DNA of 15,267 nucleotides from an uncultured Prevotellaceae bacterium. Lineage in GTDB: Bacteria > Bacteroidota > Bacteroidia > Bacteroidales > Bacteroidaceae. The notes below the pieces were generated by a model, which made no database searches, was not told where the DNA came from, and saw nothing but the letters and a program-made list of their open reading frames with translations. The first letter of the stretch is position 1; each line of letters opens with the position of its first letter. The position numbers were made by a program, and so were the translations under genes. Location: positions 1 through 15,267 of the forward strand of contig CALCEL010000005.1 in NCBI GenBank assembly GCA_937900485.1, read 5' to 3'. This document shows positions 7,987 to 14,058 of this stretch, piece after piece.

Positions 7987-8862
7987 TCATTTCAGTTTCT
8001 CACCGCAGTACTTGCAGTAGTTGGCGTGCAGGTCCGTCTTCCTGTCACAGCGCGGGCAGCGTCCGTTGACGCCCCTTTTCTTTGTCTCGTCAATTATTGA
8101 TGCCGACACTATACCTGTTGGCACGGCAATGATGGTGTAGCCGAGTATCATGACCAGTGACGACAGGAATTGTCCCAAGCTGGTCACCGGCGTTATGTCG
8201 CCGTATCCCACCGTGGTCAGGGTTACGATGGCCCAGTAGATGCTTGTCGGTATGTCCTTGAACTGAGAGCCGGGAACGCCTCCCTCAATCATGAACATTA
8301 GTGTTCCTATGACGATGACAAGAGATATGACGAACAGGAAGTAGACTATTATCTTTGTCATGCTTTGCTTGATGGACATGAGGAGCACATATCCTTCGTT
8401 GATGAAAGCGAAGAGTTTCAAAACCCTGAATATCCTTATGAGTCGGAACGCACGCATGAGTGACATGTAGCGTAACGCCGGGAAAAAGATGCTCAGCAAC
8501 TGAGGGACCGTCGCCATGAGGTCTATCAGACCGAAGAAACTGAGCATGTAGCTGCGCTTGACCGGTGAACAGTATATTCGTAGGACATATTCCACGGTGA
8601 ACAGTATCGAGAGGATGTACTCCATGACGATAATGATAATCTTTATAATGCCAGTCACAGTCATCTCCTGATGGAATATCGAGTTTATCGAGAAGTCGTC
8701 AACGTGGAGCGAGCTTTCCAACATGGCACACGCTATGCTCACTATGATGGCGAACATGACGACGATGTCGAAAGTACGGCTTGGCACATCGTCCGACTCG
8801 AAAATGATATGCCAAAGACGCTTCTTGTCTTTAAGTAGTTCAATGATTTTTTTCATTTTCAT
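7987..8862 (-). CDS. voltage-gated-type potassium channel with C-terminal zinc ribbon
   Basis: 291 residues from ATG 8862 (MKMKKIIEL). The open frame extends to TTG 8877, but that codon lies inside the predicted -7 box (8875-8882) and cannot be the start of its transcript; ATG 8856 is also possible. Six inner-membrane segments: S1 near 33-48, S2 near 78-97, S3 near 108-126, S4 about 131-149 with Arg/Lys at roughly every third position (LMRAFRLIRIFRVLKLF), S5 about 170-190, pore helix and filter TVGYGD (about 217-222), S6 about 228-255. The charged S4 and TVGYGD filter define a Kv-type tetrameric K+ channel. The cytoplasmic tail ends in a four-cysteine zinc ribbon, CPRC then YCKYC (ORF residues C274, C277, C288, C291), probably a structural or sensing element. 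It heads the unit that continues into the GH2 gene; the functional link is unclear. Confidence 0.92.
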   Translation of the reverse strand: MKMKKIIELLKDKKRLWHIIFESDDVPSRTFDIVVMFAIIVSIACAMLESSLHVDDFSINSIFHQEMTVTGIIKIIIIVMEYILSILFTVEYVLRIYCSPVKRSYMLSFFGLIDLMATVPQLLSIFFPALRYMSLMRAFRLIRIFRVLKLFAFINEGYVLLMSIKQSMTKIIVYFLFVISLVIVIGTLMFMIEGGVPGSQFKDIPTSIYWAIVTLTTVGYGDITPVTSLGQFLSSLVMILGYTIIAVPTGIVSASIIDETKKRGVNGRCPRCDRKTDLHANYCKYCGEKLK

Positions 8863-8874
8863 GTATTTTACCCA

Positions 8875-8882
8875 CAAAGGTA
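8875..8882 (-). promoter_or_regulatory. -7 box of the channel/GH2 unit
   Basis: CAAAGGTA on + reads TACCTTTG on -, matching TAnnTTTG. No well-spaced TTTG -33 element is visible: the nearest CAAA on + is at 8894-8897, 11 nt away, although the region is A/T-rich. The box is an exact mirror of the tRNA promoter box at 8925-8932. Confidence 0.5.
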
Positions 8883-8901
8883 TAAAATGTTTTCAAAAAA
8901 A

Positions 8902-8932
8902 TTTGTGGTTTTTAAAAAAACTCATACCTTTG
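8902..8932 (+). promoter_or_regulatory. promoter of tRNA-Leu
   Basis: TTTG at 8902-8905 and TACCTTTG at 8925-8932, spaced by 19 nt, match the Bacteroidetes -33/-7 consensus. The predicted transcript starts near 8939 and the tRNA begins at 8982. The leader contains an AACGG/CCGTT stem (8941-8959). Confidence 0.75.
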
Positions 8933-8981
8933 CACTCGCAAACGGGAAAAGTGACCGTTTCACTACCGACAGACAGTGTAT

Positions 8982-9063
8982 GCCCAGATGGCGGAATCGG
9001 TAGACGCGTTGGTCTCAAACACCAATATCGAAAGATGTGCCGGTTCGATCCCGGCTCTGGGTA
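8982..9063 (+). tRNA. tRNA-Leu (anticodon CAA)
   Basis: 82 nt. The acceptor stem GCCCAGA (8982-8988) pairs with TCTGGGT (9056-9062), with a G-U first pair, and the discriminator A is at 9063. The anticodon stem TTGGT/ACCAA encloses CTCAAAC, with anticodon CAA at 9016-9018, reading UUG. A long variable arm (ATCGAAAGAT) marks a class II tRNA. The T arm is GCCGG-TTCGATC-CCGGC. The 3' CCA is not encoded, as is common in Bacteroidota. Confidence 0.97.
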
Positions 9064-9073
9064 CGAGTTAAAC

Positions 9074-9130
9074 TTGAAAATGATTGCTAAACCTCTATAA
9101 ATAAGAGGTTTAGCGATTTTTATTTTCAAA
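9074..9130 (+). terminator. terminator of tRNA-Leu
   Basis: A perfect 11-bp stem GCTAAACCTCT (9086-9096)/AGAGGTTTAGC (9104-9114) with a 7-nt loop is followed by GATTTTTATTTTC. Flanking TGAAAAT and ATTTTCA can extend the pairing. It starts 11 nt after the tRNA 3' end. Confidence 0.88.
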
Positions 9131-9297
9131 AACTTCCCCGCATTTCCCCACATCTGCAAGAAATCGTGCACAGTGAACCCTATTTTTTCCACCAGAAAGG
9201 CACGAATCAGGGGAGATTTGTAGATTCATGTCAGAGTGAAGGATGTATTGCAGGAAGCTAATCAATGACTTTAATCACTAGTGAAAAAACATAAAAT

Positions 9298-10023
9298 ATG
9301 GACACACGTTATCTGAAAAGAGCCATCAAGCGGAATGCTGTAGGCAGATGGGTCGTAAGCGTGAAGGATGGCATCAACAACTGGAGGCAGTACCAGCGCA
9401 GGAAGCAGTACATTCCGGCGTTGGCTCAGCTGGTTGGGGGGGATTTTAGTATTATCTCCAGTAATTGTTTTGCGGGTCGCATCATGCAGGACTTGAAGAT
9501 GGAGTATAACTCTCCCACATTGGGACTGTACTTCATGTTCCCGGACTATATAGAGTTTCTGCGTCACCTGGAGTATTATCTGAAAGAGGCGAAGATAGAG
9601 TTTGTGGAACACTCGAAATATCCGCTGGGCGATGAGCGCAGGGCTGACAGGAGCATTACGCATCATTGGTATCCAATAGGGCTACTGGACGGAAAGGTGG
9701 AGATTCATTTTCTGCATTATTATACAGAAGAGGAGGCTGCCTCGAAATGGTATCGCAGGGCTGCCAGAGTGAATTTTAACAATCTGCTGGTGATTGGAAT
9801 GGACCAGAACCGTTGTACAGAGCCGGACATACGGGATTTTGAAACGCTGCCATTCGAACGGAAGATTATGTTTTCCACTCATAACATTGCGGAACTGAAA
9901 AGCAATTGCTTTATGAAGGAGTTTTCAGGAAAGGAATCTGTCGGAGATCCATATAAATGTGCTGATGTGTTCTATAGTTATCTGGTTGAAAGATTCAATC
10001 ATGTTGCATTCAAAAGAACGTGA
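9298..10023 (+). CDS. DUF1919 family protein (polysaccharide-associated)
   Basis: 241 residues. The segment at about 50-95 matches the DUF1919 pattern: SIISSNCFAGRI, then YNSPTLGLYF, then DYIEFLRHLEYYL. This is typically ISNNCWGG...SPTIGLFF...DYI.FL.NL..YL in the family. DUF1919 proteins are usually found with capsule or exopolysaccharide genes and are often annotated as exopolysaccharide biosynthesis proteins; the biochemical activity is not established. The basic N-terminus (1-37, rich in Arg/Lys) has no signal peptide, so the protein is probably cytoplasmic. The ATG follows an A-rich leader (GAAAAAACATAAAAT), usual for Bacteroidota. It stands alone between the tRNA and the repeat array, with no other glycan-assembly gene in the window. 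No clear promoter box was found in 9131-9297. Confidence 0.85.
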   Translation: MDTRYLKRAIKRNAVGRWVVSVKDGINNWRQYQRRKQYIPALAQLVGGDFSIISSNCFAGRIMQDLKMEYNSPTLGLYFMFPDYIEFLRHLEYYLKEAKIEFVEHSKYPLGDERRADRSITHHWYPIGLLDGKVEIHFLHYYTEEEAASKWYRRAARVNFNNLLVIGMDQNRCTEPDIRDFETLPFERKIMFSTHNIAELKSNCFMKEFSGKESVGDPYKCADVFYSYLVERFNHVAFKRT

Positions 10024-10070
10024 ATCTGCGTTCTCTGAAGATGTGAAAAGTTATTTTAACTGGTTAAGAC

Positions 10071-10099
10071 GCTACACTACAGTGACGTAGCCTTTTTTT
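10071..10099 (+). terminator. possible terminator of the DUF1919 gene, overlapping the first array repeat
   Basis: GCTAC (10071-10075) can pair with GTAGC (10087-10091) across an 11-nt loop and is followed by CTTTTTTTTG. The T8 tract belongs to the first array repeat. The stem is short, so efficiency is doubtful. The other two repeats have T7 but lack the same upstream partner. Confidence 0.35.
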
Positions 10100-10248
10100 T
10101 GTTTGGTGAATACACCGAGAGCGAGACCTTCGGCACGCTGGAGTGCAGTGACGTAGCCCTTTTTTTGTTTGGTGAATACACCGAGGTGAACGACCGCCTC
10201 CCTCGCAAGGTGAGTGACGTAGCCCTTTTTTTGTTTGGTGAATACACC
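10081..10248. repeat. CRISPR-like array: three 36-nt repeats, two 30-nt spacers
   Basis: Repeats at 10081-10116, 10147-10182 and 10213-10248 each start AGTGACGTAGCC and end TTTGGTGAATACACC. The last two are identical and the first differs at one base in the T-tract (T8 instead of C plus T7). Spacers 10117-10146 and 10183-10212 are both 30 nt, share only the leading GAG and are otherwise unrelated; both are GC-rich (20 of 30). The 36/30 geometry equals that of type II-C and VI-B arrays known in Bacteroidota, and the degenerate copy at 10081 would be the trailer end, putting a leader beyond 10248. Against CRISPR: no cas gene nearby, a T7-8 tract in the repeat, only two spacers. Alternatives are an interspersed intergenic repeat family or a repeat-encoded peptide. 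Each repeat ends in a GGTG-AATA-CACC mini-hairpin. Confidence 0.6.
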
Positions 10249-10308
10249 TTGACATCACTAACATATAACATGCCTCATTGGTGTGTCAAACGTGATGAGT
10301 ATGATGTC

Positions 10309-11280
10309 TTATGCTCCTTCTTTCTTTCTGTTTTTGGTGAACAGTATGATGATTAACACGACGAATGCTGCAAGGACAGTCCACATTTCTTTCTGGTGTT
10401 CAAGTGGAGCGACCCATATTTCGTTGAAGAAATGGTTACGTCCCATCACCTCTACAAATGTCCAGAATACAATCACAGTTGCGATGGACATGCGTATGTT
10501 AGCACCCCAAGCTCCAAGATGTACCTGTTTACGGAGCATGAAGAAAGAACCGGTCAGACATATTGCCGCCACGGCGAAAGTTACGGGGTGGTCGTCACCG
10601 AGGAACACGGGGTCGTAGCAGAACATAAGGACAAGGTAGAGTGCCCACATCATGGTGTTCAGCTGCATAAATGTCACGATGCTCACGTGGCGTGTCATTG
10701 GTTTTGCCACAACGATGTTACGACGGTCACGGAACATGATTTTCTGACACCAGTTGATGGCGTAGCATCCTGTACGTAAGCAGCAGATGTATATGAGTGC
10801 GAACATCATGAAAAAACCGAATGAGGATGGCATGATGAGGTATTCAGGGCGTGAGCCTCGTATCTGTTTCAACTCCGCGCGTGTGAACTCTTCTATCGGT
10901 GTGCCGTTGATGAGATATTTGTGGTTGACAGCGATGCCGTTCACATATTCTGTTGTCGTCGTTACCACTCCGTTACCGACAAGGTCGCAGTGCACGCCAT
11001 AACGTTGTGCATAGTATCCGAAAAGAAACTCAACCCATCCGGTCCAGAACAATAATCCTCCGCACAGTCCTAAGATCGTCTGTCGGGTGTCACCCTTGAC
11101 GAAGATGCCGTAAACGGTGATTAAGAGTCCGATAAATCCCATAAAGAATGCGGAGTAGTGGAGGGCGGTAGGTTCCATGAAGTGTTCCATGAGTAGCATC
11201 AGAGCGTGACCCAAAGGCATGGTGAACAAAACCAGAAAGAATGAGCCTGCTGTCTTTCCAACGTATAAATTTCTTTTCAT
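10309..11280 (-). CDS. polytopic membrane protein of unknown function
   Basis: 323 residues from ATG 11280. I see about eight hydrophobic segments (near 10-32, 40-62, 67-90, 150-172, 195-217, 228-245, 258-275, 293-315). A soluble loop of about 55 residues lies between the third and fourth, and a basic C-terminus ends TKNRKKEGA. The loop (HCDLVGNGVVTTTTEYVNG to IRGSRPEYLIMPSS) is the only sizeable polar part. I do not recognise the family; it is not an obvious transporter, sensor or polymerase. It lies 64 nt downstream of the CotH kinase gene, and a -7 box (11322-11329) sits in that gap, so it may be transcribed separately. Downstream on the same strand is the CRISPR-like array, with no clear terminator in between. 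Confidence 0.8.
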   Translation of the reverse strand: MKRNLYVGKTAGSFFLVLFTMPLGHALMLLMEHFMEPTALHYSAFFMGFIGLLITVYGIFVKGDTRQTILGLCGGLLFWTGWVEFLFGYYAQRYGVHCDLVGNGVVTTTTEYVNGIAVNHKYLINGTPIEEFTRAELKQIRGSRPEYLIMPSSFGFFMMFALIYICCLRTGCYAINWCQKIMFRDRRNIVVAKPMTRHVSIVTFMQLNTMMWALYLVLMFCYDPVFLGDDHPVTFAVAAICLTGSFFMLRKQVHLGAWGANIRMSIATVIVFWTFVEVMGRNHFFNEIWVAPLEHQKEMWTVLAAFVVLIIILFTKNRKKEGA

Positions 11281-11321
11281 TTGATTGCTATCCTTGTTTA
11301 TATGACATATTTTTTGTGATA

Positions 11322-11329
11322 CAAATTTA
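11322..11329 (-). promoter_or_regulatory. possible -7 box of the membrane protein gene
   Basis: CAAATTTA on + reads TAAATTTG on -, matching TAnnTTTG. It lies 41 nt upstream of the ATG at 11280. No TTTG -33 partner is visible at the usual distance, and the box overlaps a small palindrome just after the CotH stop (11328-11343), so this is tentative. Confidence 0.4.
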
Positions 11330-11344
11330 TGAATATTTTCATAA

Positions 11345-12658
11345 TTAGCTAACAGATGTTTCGTGTTTTGACTGTTTCACCTCGCAATTGTCTATCTGTT
11401 TCCTCGTTTCGGATAATTCTTTGAATCGTTGTCTCAGGTATGGTATGTGGATTCGCAGAAAATGTCGCAGGTCATTTATATATGGGCGGTATGACTTGTG
11501 GTAGTGTGATCTCTCCCATGGATAGACCGGTTCGCTGATTGACCAACGTCTGAAATTCTGCTTACGTGAATGTTTTATTACCTTGCTCAGACTGTCTATA
11601 TGTTCGTCAAGGTATGTGACAAGTCCGTCTGACACCAACGTCTCGAGTTTGTCATGGCAGGCTTTGGCAAACCACGGGTCTTGCCATAGTCGCTGGATGA
11701 CTCTCTGGAACGGACGGTCGTGAAAGTCGGCGAAAGCCTCCATGTCTTTCTCCAGACTATACTCGCCACTCCTGTCATAGGCGAAGTCCATGTCCCACAT
11801 CGGGCCGAACTTGATTCGTCCGTCCCCGTCTTCCTTATGCATGTATACGCTGAGTAGGGCGTCGAGGTTGCCCGTAATCTCTGACGCCACATACCACTTG
11901 ATAAGACTTTCACAGTCAATATATGCTCGGTATCCGCAGATAGTGTCTGTGAAATGTTCTGAGAAGATGGCACTCTCCATCTTCTCCATCCATAGTCTTA
12001 TATAATTCAGCTTGGTCTCATTAAGATTCTTGGTCTTTGGATTCATGACGTTATATGTCATACCGCCAGTTGTGGTGAAATGGTTACGTTCCATGTTCCA
12101 CTTTCCGGATGTCTCCAATAACCATCCGTTCTTCTTGTTTATCGGCACACGTTTTGAATTGGCCTGAATCTGGTCGCTGACCTGATAGTTGCCGACATAC
12201 TCACCATTGACATAGAGATCGATGAAGACTGACGCCGGACAGAAGGGTAGTCCCACGAAGCGTCCGAGGTCGTGGGTCAGCGCATTACGGATAAGTGTCT
12301 TGTCACCGTGATTGGCTAACAGTGTCCAGACGCGTGCGTTGGCGTACCGCTCACCAAGTAGGCGACAAGGTATAGGAAACTTCAGACGATAGGGTTTCTT
12401 CTCTGACTTATACCAGGTGGAGTTGCCGCGTCCGCGAATCTGAACATTGTCAAAGACTCTCTGCTCCTTTCCGTTTACCATGATGAGACGGCATGTCAGA
12501 TAATTCTCCTTGCTGTTGATGGTCTGTTGTCCTTCCGTCTCTATATAAACTGTTGGCAAACTCGTCAGTTGCTTGTATTCGGAAGCGTTGGCGTGCTCAC
12601 AACTGAAGTGGAGTATGACAAAAAGTATTATTGTTATTATTCGTGTCGTCCTTGTCAT
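11345..12658 (-). CDS. CotH-family protein kinase, exported
   Basis: 437 residues from ATG 12658. The frame is open to 12697, but starts there would overlap the upstream gene (stop 12669-12671) and hide the signal peptide (MTRTTRIITIILFVILHFSC). The hydrophobic N-terminus indicates export; the Cys at about 20 may be lipidated, although the preceding HFS is a poor lipobox. CotH features, in order: IRGRGNSTW then KKPYRLKF (about 74-93), ARVWTLLANHGDKTLIRN (about 108-125), FIDLYVNGEYVGNYQ (about 145-159), and the metal/catalytic FGPMWDMDFAYD (about 284-295). CotH proteins have an atypical kinase fold; Bacillus CotH phosphorylates spore-coat proteins. In Bacteroidota the exported members have unknown substrates. 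The length fits a stand-alone CotH protein without CBM or LTD domains. It lies 10 nt downstream of an ADP-ribosylglycohydrolase gene, almost certainly in one operon. Confidence 0.9.
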   Translation of the reverse strand: MTRTTRIITIILFVILHFSCEHANASEYKQLTSLPTVYIETEGQQTINSKENYLTCRLIMVNGKEQRVFDNVQIRGRGNSTWYKSEKKPYRLKFPIPCRLLGERYANARVWTLLANHGDKTLIRNALTHDLGRFVGLPFCPASVFIDLYVNGEYVGNYQVSDQIQANSKRVPINKKNGWLLETSGKWNMERNHFTTTGGMTYNVMNPKTKNLNETKLNYIRLWMEKMESAIFSEHFTDTICGYRAYIDCESLIKWYVASEITGNLDALLSVYMHKEDGDGRIKFGPMWDMDFAYDRSGEYSLEKDMEAFADFHDRPFQRVIQRLWQDPWFAKACHDKLETLVSDGLVTYLDEHIDSLSKVIKHSRKQNFRRWSISEPVYPWERSHYHKSYRPYINDLRHFLRIHIPYLRQRFKELSETRKQIDNCEVKQSKHETSVS

Positions 12659-12668
12659 GTTATATGTA

Positions 12669-13469
12669 TTATCTGTTATTATTGACATATTCGTCAAAAT
12701 CCTTATTCATTTGTATCATCCATTCGGGTAGTTTCTTCTTGGCGTTGATGATAAGCTCATCGGGTATGGTTTTGTAGAAGGCGTACGCTATTGGTCCGGC
12801 GATGGCGGCGAGTGTGTCTGCGTCTCCTCCTAACGCGATGGCCAGACGAAGACAGTCAGAGTAGTCCTTGCTTTCCAGGAATGCGATGAGTGCAGCAGGA
12901 ATGGAACGTTGGCATGAGACGTCAAAGTCATAGTCTTGTTTGATGTTTTCATACGTAAGTCCAGACCATTTCGGATAGTACTCGTCGAGGACATGCCGCC
13001 TGATGAATGACTTGTCCTTGCCTGACATTGCATGGTGTATGGCGAGTGCTGTGGCCACAGCTCCTTTTATTCCCTCCGGATGGTCGTGTGTGGGAAGAGC
13101 AGTCTTTGTGGCGAGCTCGATACACTCCTCGCTGTTCCTTGCCATAGAGCCGGCGGCTGAGACTCTCATTCCGCTGCCATTGCCGTATGAATGATAAGAT
13201 GGTTGTGTCTCTTTTGCCATCAGCCATCTGAGAAAACGACCTCCAAAGCCTCGAAGGATGTCTGCGCGGCATCTGTCACGTAAGGTCTCAGCCATGTCAT
13301 ATCCCTTCAGCAATGCTTCTGCACATGCGAAGGTGCAAACGGTGTCATCTGTGTATGTGTTAGACGGATGTAACAGATTGACAGCGTTATAGTCTTTTGT
13401 CCTTTCATTGAATTCATATGGCATACCGGCAATATCGCCGATGGCTGCGCTTAACAATAGGTTTTTCAT
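12669..13469 (-). CDS. ADP-ribosylglycohydrolase family protein (ARH/DraG type)
   Basis: 266 residues from ATG 13469, with no signal peptide, so cytoplasmic. Family motifs: GDIAGMPYEF (11-20), the metal-binding YTDDT (39-43), GNGSGMRVSAAG (about 96-107), and the C-terminal metal ligands in LGGDADTLAAIAG (about 213-225). These place it in the all-alpha binuclear Mg2+/Mn2+ ADP-ribosylglycohydrolase family, which removes ADP-ribose from proteins or cleaves related ADP-ribosyl compounds. The substrate cannot be read from the sequence, and no ADP-ribosyltransferase is seen in the window. It is the first gene of a unit continuing into the CotH kinase 10 nt downstream. A possible -7 box lies at 13550-13557, about 80 nt upstream. 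Confidence 0.93.
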   Translation of the reverse strand: MKNLLLSAAIGDIAGMPYEFNERTKDYNAVNLLHPSNTYTDDTVCTFACAEALLKGYDMAETLRDRCRADILRGFGGRFLRWLMAKETQPSYHSYGNGSGMRVSAAGSMARNSEECIELATKTALPTHDHPEGIKGAVATALAIHHAMSGKDKSFIRRHVLDEYYPKWSGLTYENIKQDYDFDVSCQRSIPAALIAFLESKDYSDCLRLAIALGGDADTLAAIAGPIAYAFYKTIPDELIINAKKKLPEWMIQMNKDFDEYVNNNR

Positions 13470-13549
13470 TATGGATTTTTATCTCTGAAATGTCAGGCTT
13501 GACGTACTGACATCTGTCTTTTTAGTATTTCTTTGAAGGATTTGTAATA

Positions 13550-13557
13550 CAAAGATA
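13550..13557 (-). promoter_or_regulatory. possible -7 box of the ARH/CotH operon
   Basis: CAAAGATA on + reads TATCTTTG on -, matching TAnnTTTG. The predicted leader is about 75 nt. No -33 TTTG is seen at normal spacing, so the call rests on the -7 box and its position alone. Confidence 0.45.
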
Positions 13558-13810
13558 CATTTTTTTATGTTTGAAATGTTGTAGTCGATAAAAATAAAGT
13601 GTGTTTAGTCTCTAATGTTCTATGGCCTTTTCCTTGTGGACTTTGTTATAAACTACAGTATGATTGTTGTGTGACTAATGTACATCTATTATAATATATG
13701 TATAATGTGAAGTTAAATTACATGTGTTTTTCACTTAGAAGGGTCTGGTTGCGACAGCATTTTTTTTGTGTAAGTTTACGATTGAGACGACGTACTATGT
13801 AGTTGACATA

Positions 13811-13879
13811 AAGAAAACAGTCTGACTTTCTGCACTTATGAAGCGATGAATAATATACTTGCGGTGCAGATGTCAGACT
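13811..13879 (-). terminator. possible terminator downstream of ridA
   Basis: AGTCTGACTTTCTGCAC (13819-13835) pairs with GTGCAGATGTCAGACT (13864-13879), with an internal mismatch and a 28-nt loop. On the - strand the structure is followed by GTTTTCTTT. It lies about 150 nt after the ridA stop, beyond the duplicated 3' end. The large loop lowers confidence. Confidence 0.4.
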
Positions 13880-13955
13880 ATTCTTGTATACTGTTTGTAC
13901 TATCTTCTGTATGCCTGTCGGACAGTGGTGTTTTGCGTTATGTCAGTTATGATTA

Positions 13956-14058
13956 CATGTTTCTCACTTGACTTCAGCAACCACCTCAATCAGTTCTGAG
14001 AGAAGCTTCTCCTCGAGTGTAGCATGTTTCTCACTTGACTTCAGCAACCACCTCAATC
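13956..14058 (-). repeat. 36-bp direct repeat duplicating the 3' end of ridA
   Basis: 13956-13991 and 14023-14058 are identical over 36 bp (offset 67). On the - strand each copy encodes IEVVAEVK, the TGA stop and 8 bp beyond it; the 14023-14058 copy is the functional end of ridA. The 31 bp between them contain a 12-bp perfect palindrome GAGAAGCTTCTC (14000-14011) and CTCGAG (14012-14017). Such a duplication of a gene's 3' end is typical of an integration scar, but a local tandem duplication is equally possible. Confidence 0.9.

Larger units (their letters stand above)
13470..14030. other. 561-base AT-rich stretch without a recognised gene
   Basis: It contains the possible -7 box of the ARH operon, an AT-rich middle part (about 13560-13760), an inverted repeat at 13819-13879 and the extra copy of the ridA 3' end at 13956-13991. 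I checked both strands for short frames. The longest is 41 codons at 13846-13971 on +, which has no recognisable product and overlaps the ridA duplication. I call no gene here. Confidence 0.6.

Noticed and set aside
8863..8877. TTG start at 8877 for the K+ channel
   Set aside because: The codon overlaps the predicted -7 promoter box, so the ATG at 8862 or 8856 is favoured.
8982..9063. tRNA-Leu as an integration site of a mobile element
   Set aside because: I found no second copy of the tRNA 3' end and no integrase in the window.
8723..9192. Open frames on both strands across the tRNA-Leu
   Set aside because: They translate the tRNA itself and the promoter region; such frames are a common artefact of tRNA genes.
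12659..12697. Upstream starts for the CotH gene
   Set aside because: They overlap the end of the ADP-ribosylglycohydrolase gene and put about 13 polar residues before the signal peptide; ATG 12658 gives a normal signal peptide and a 10-nt gap.
13846..13971. 41-codon + strand frame downstream of ridA
   Set aside because: It runs through the inverted repeat at 13819-13879 and ends inside the ridA duplication, with no recognisable product or ribosome binding site.
13956..14058. 36-bp repeats around 31 bp at the ridA end as a CRISPR array
   Set aside because: The sizes are CRISPR-like, but one copy is the coding 3' end of ridA and there are only two copies; a gene-end duplication explains it better.
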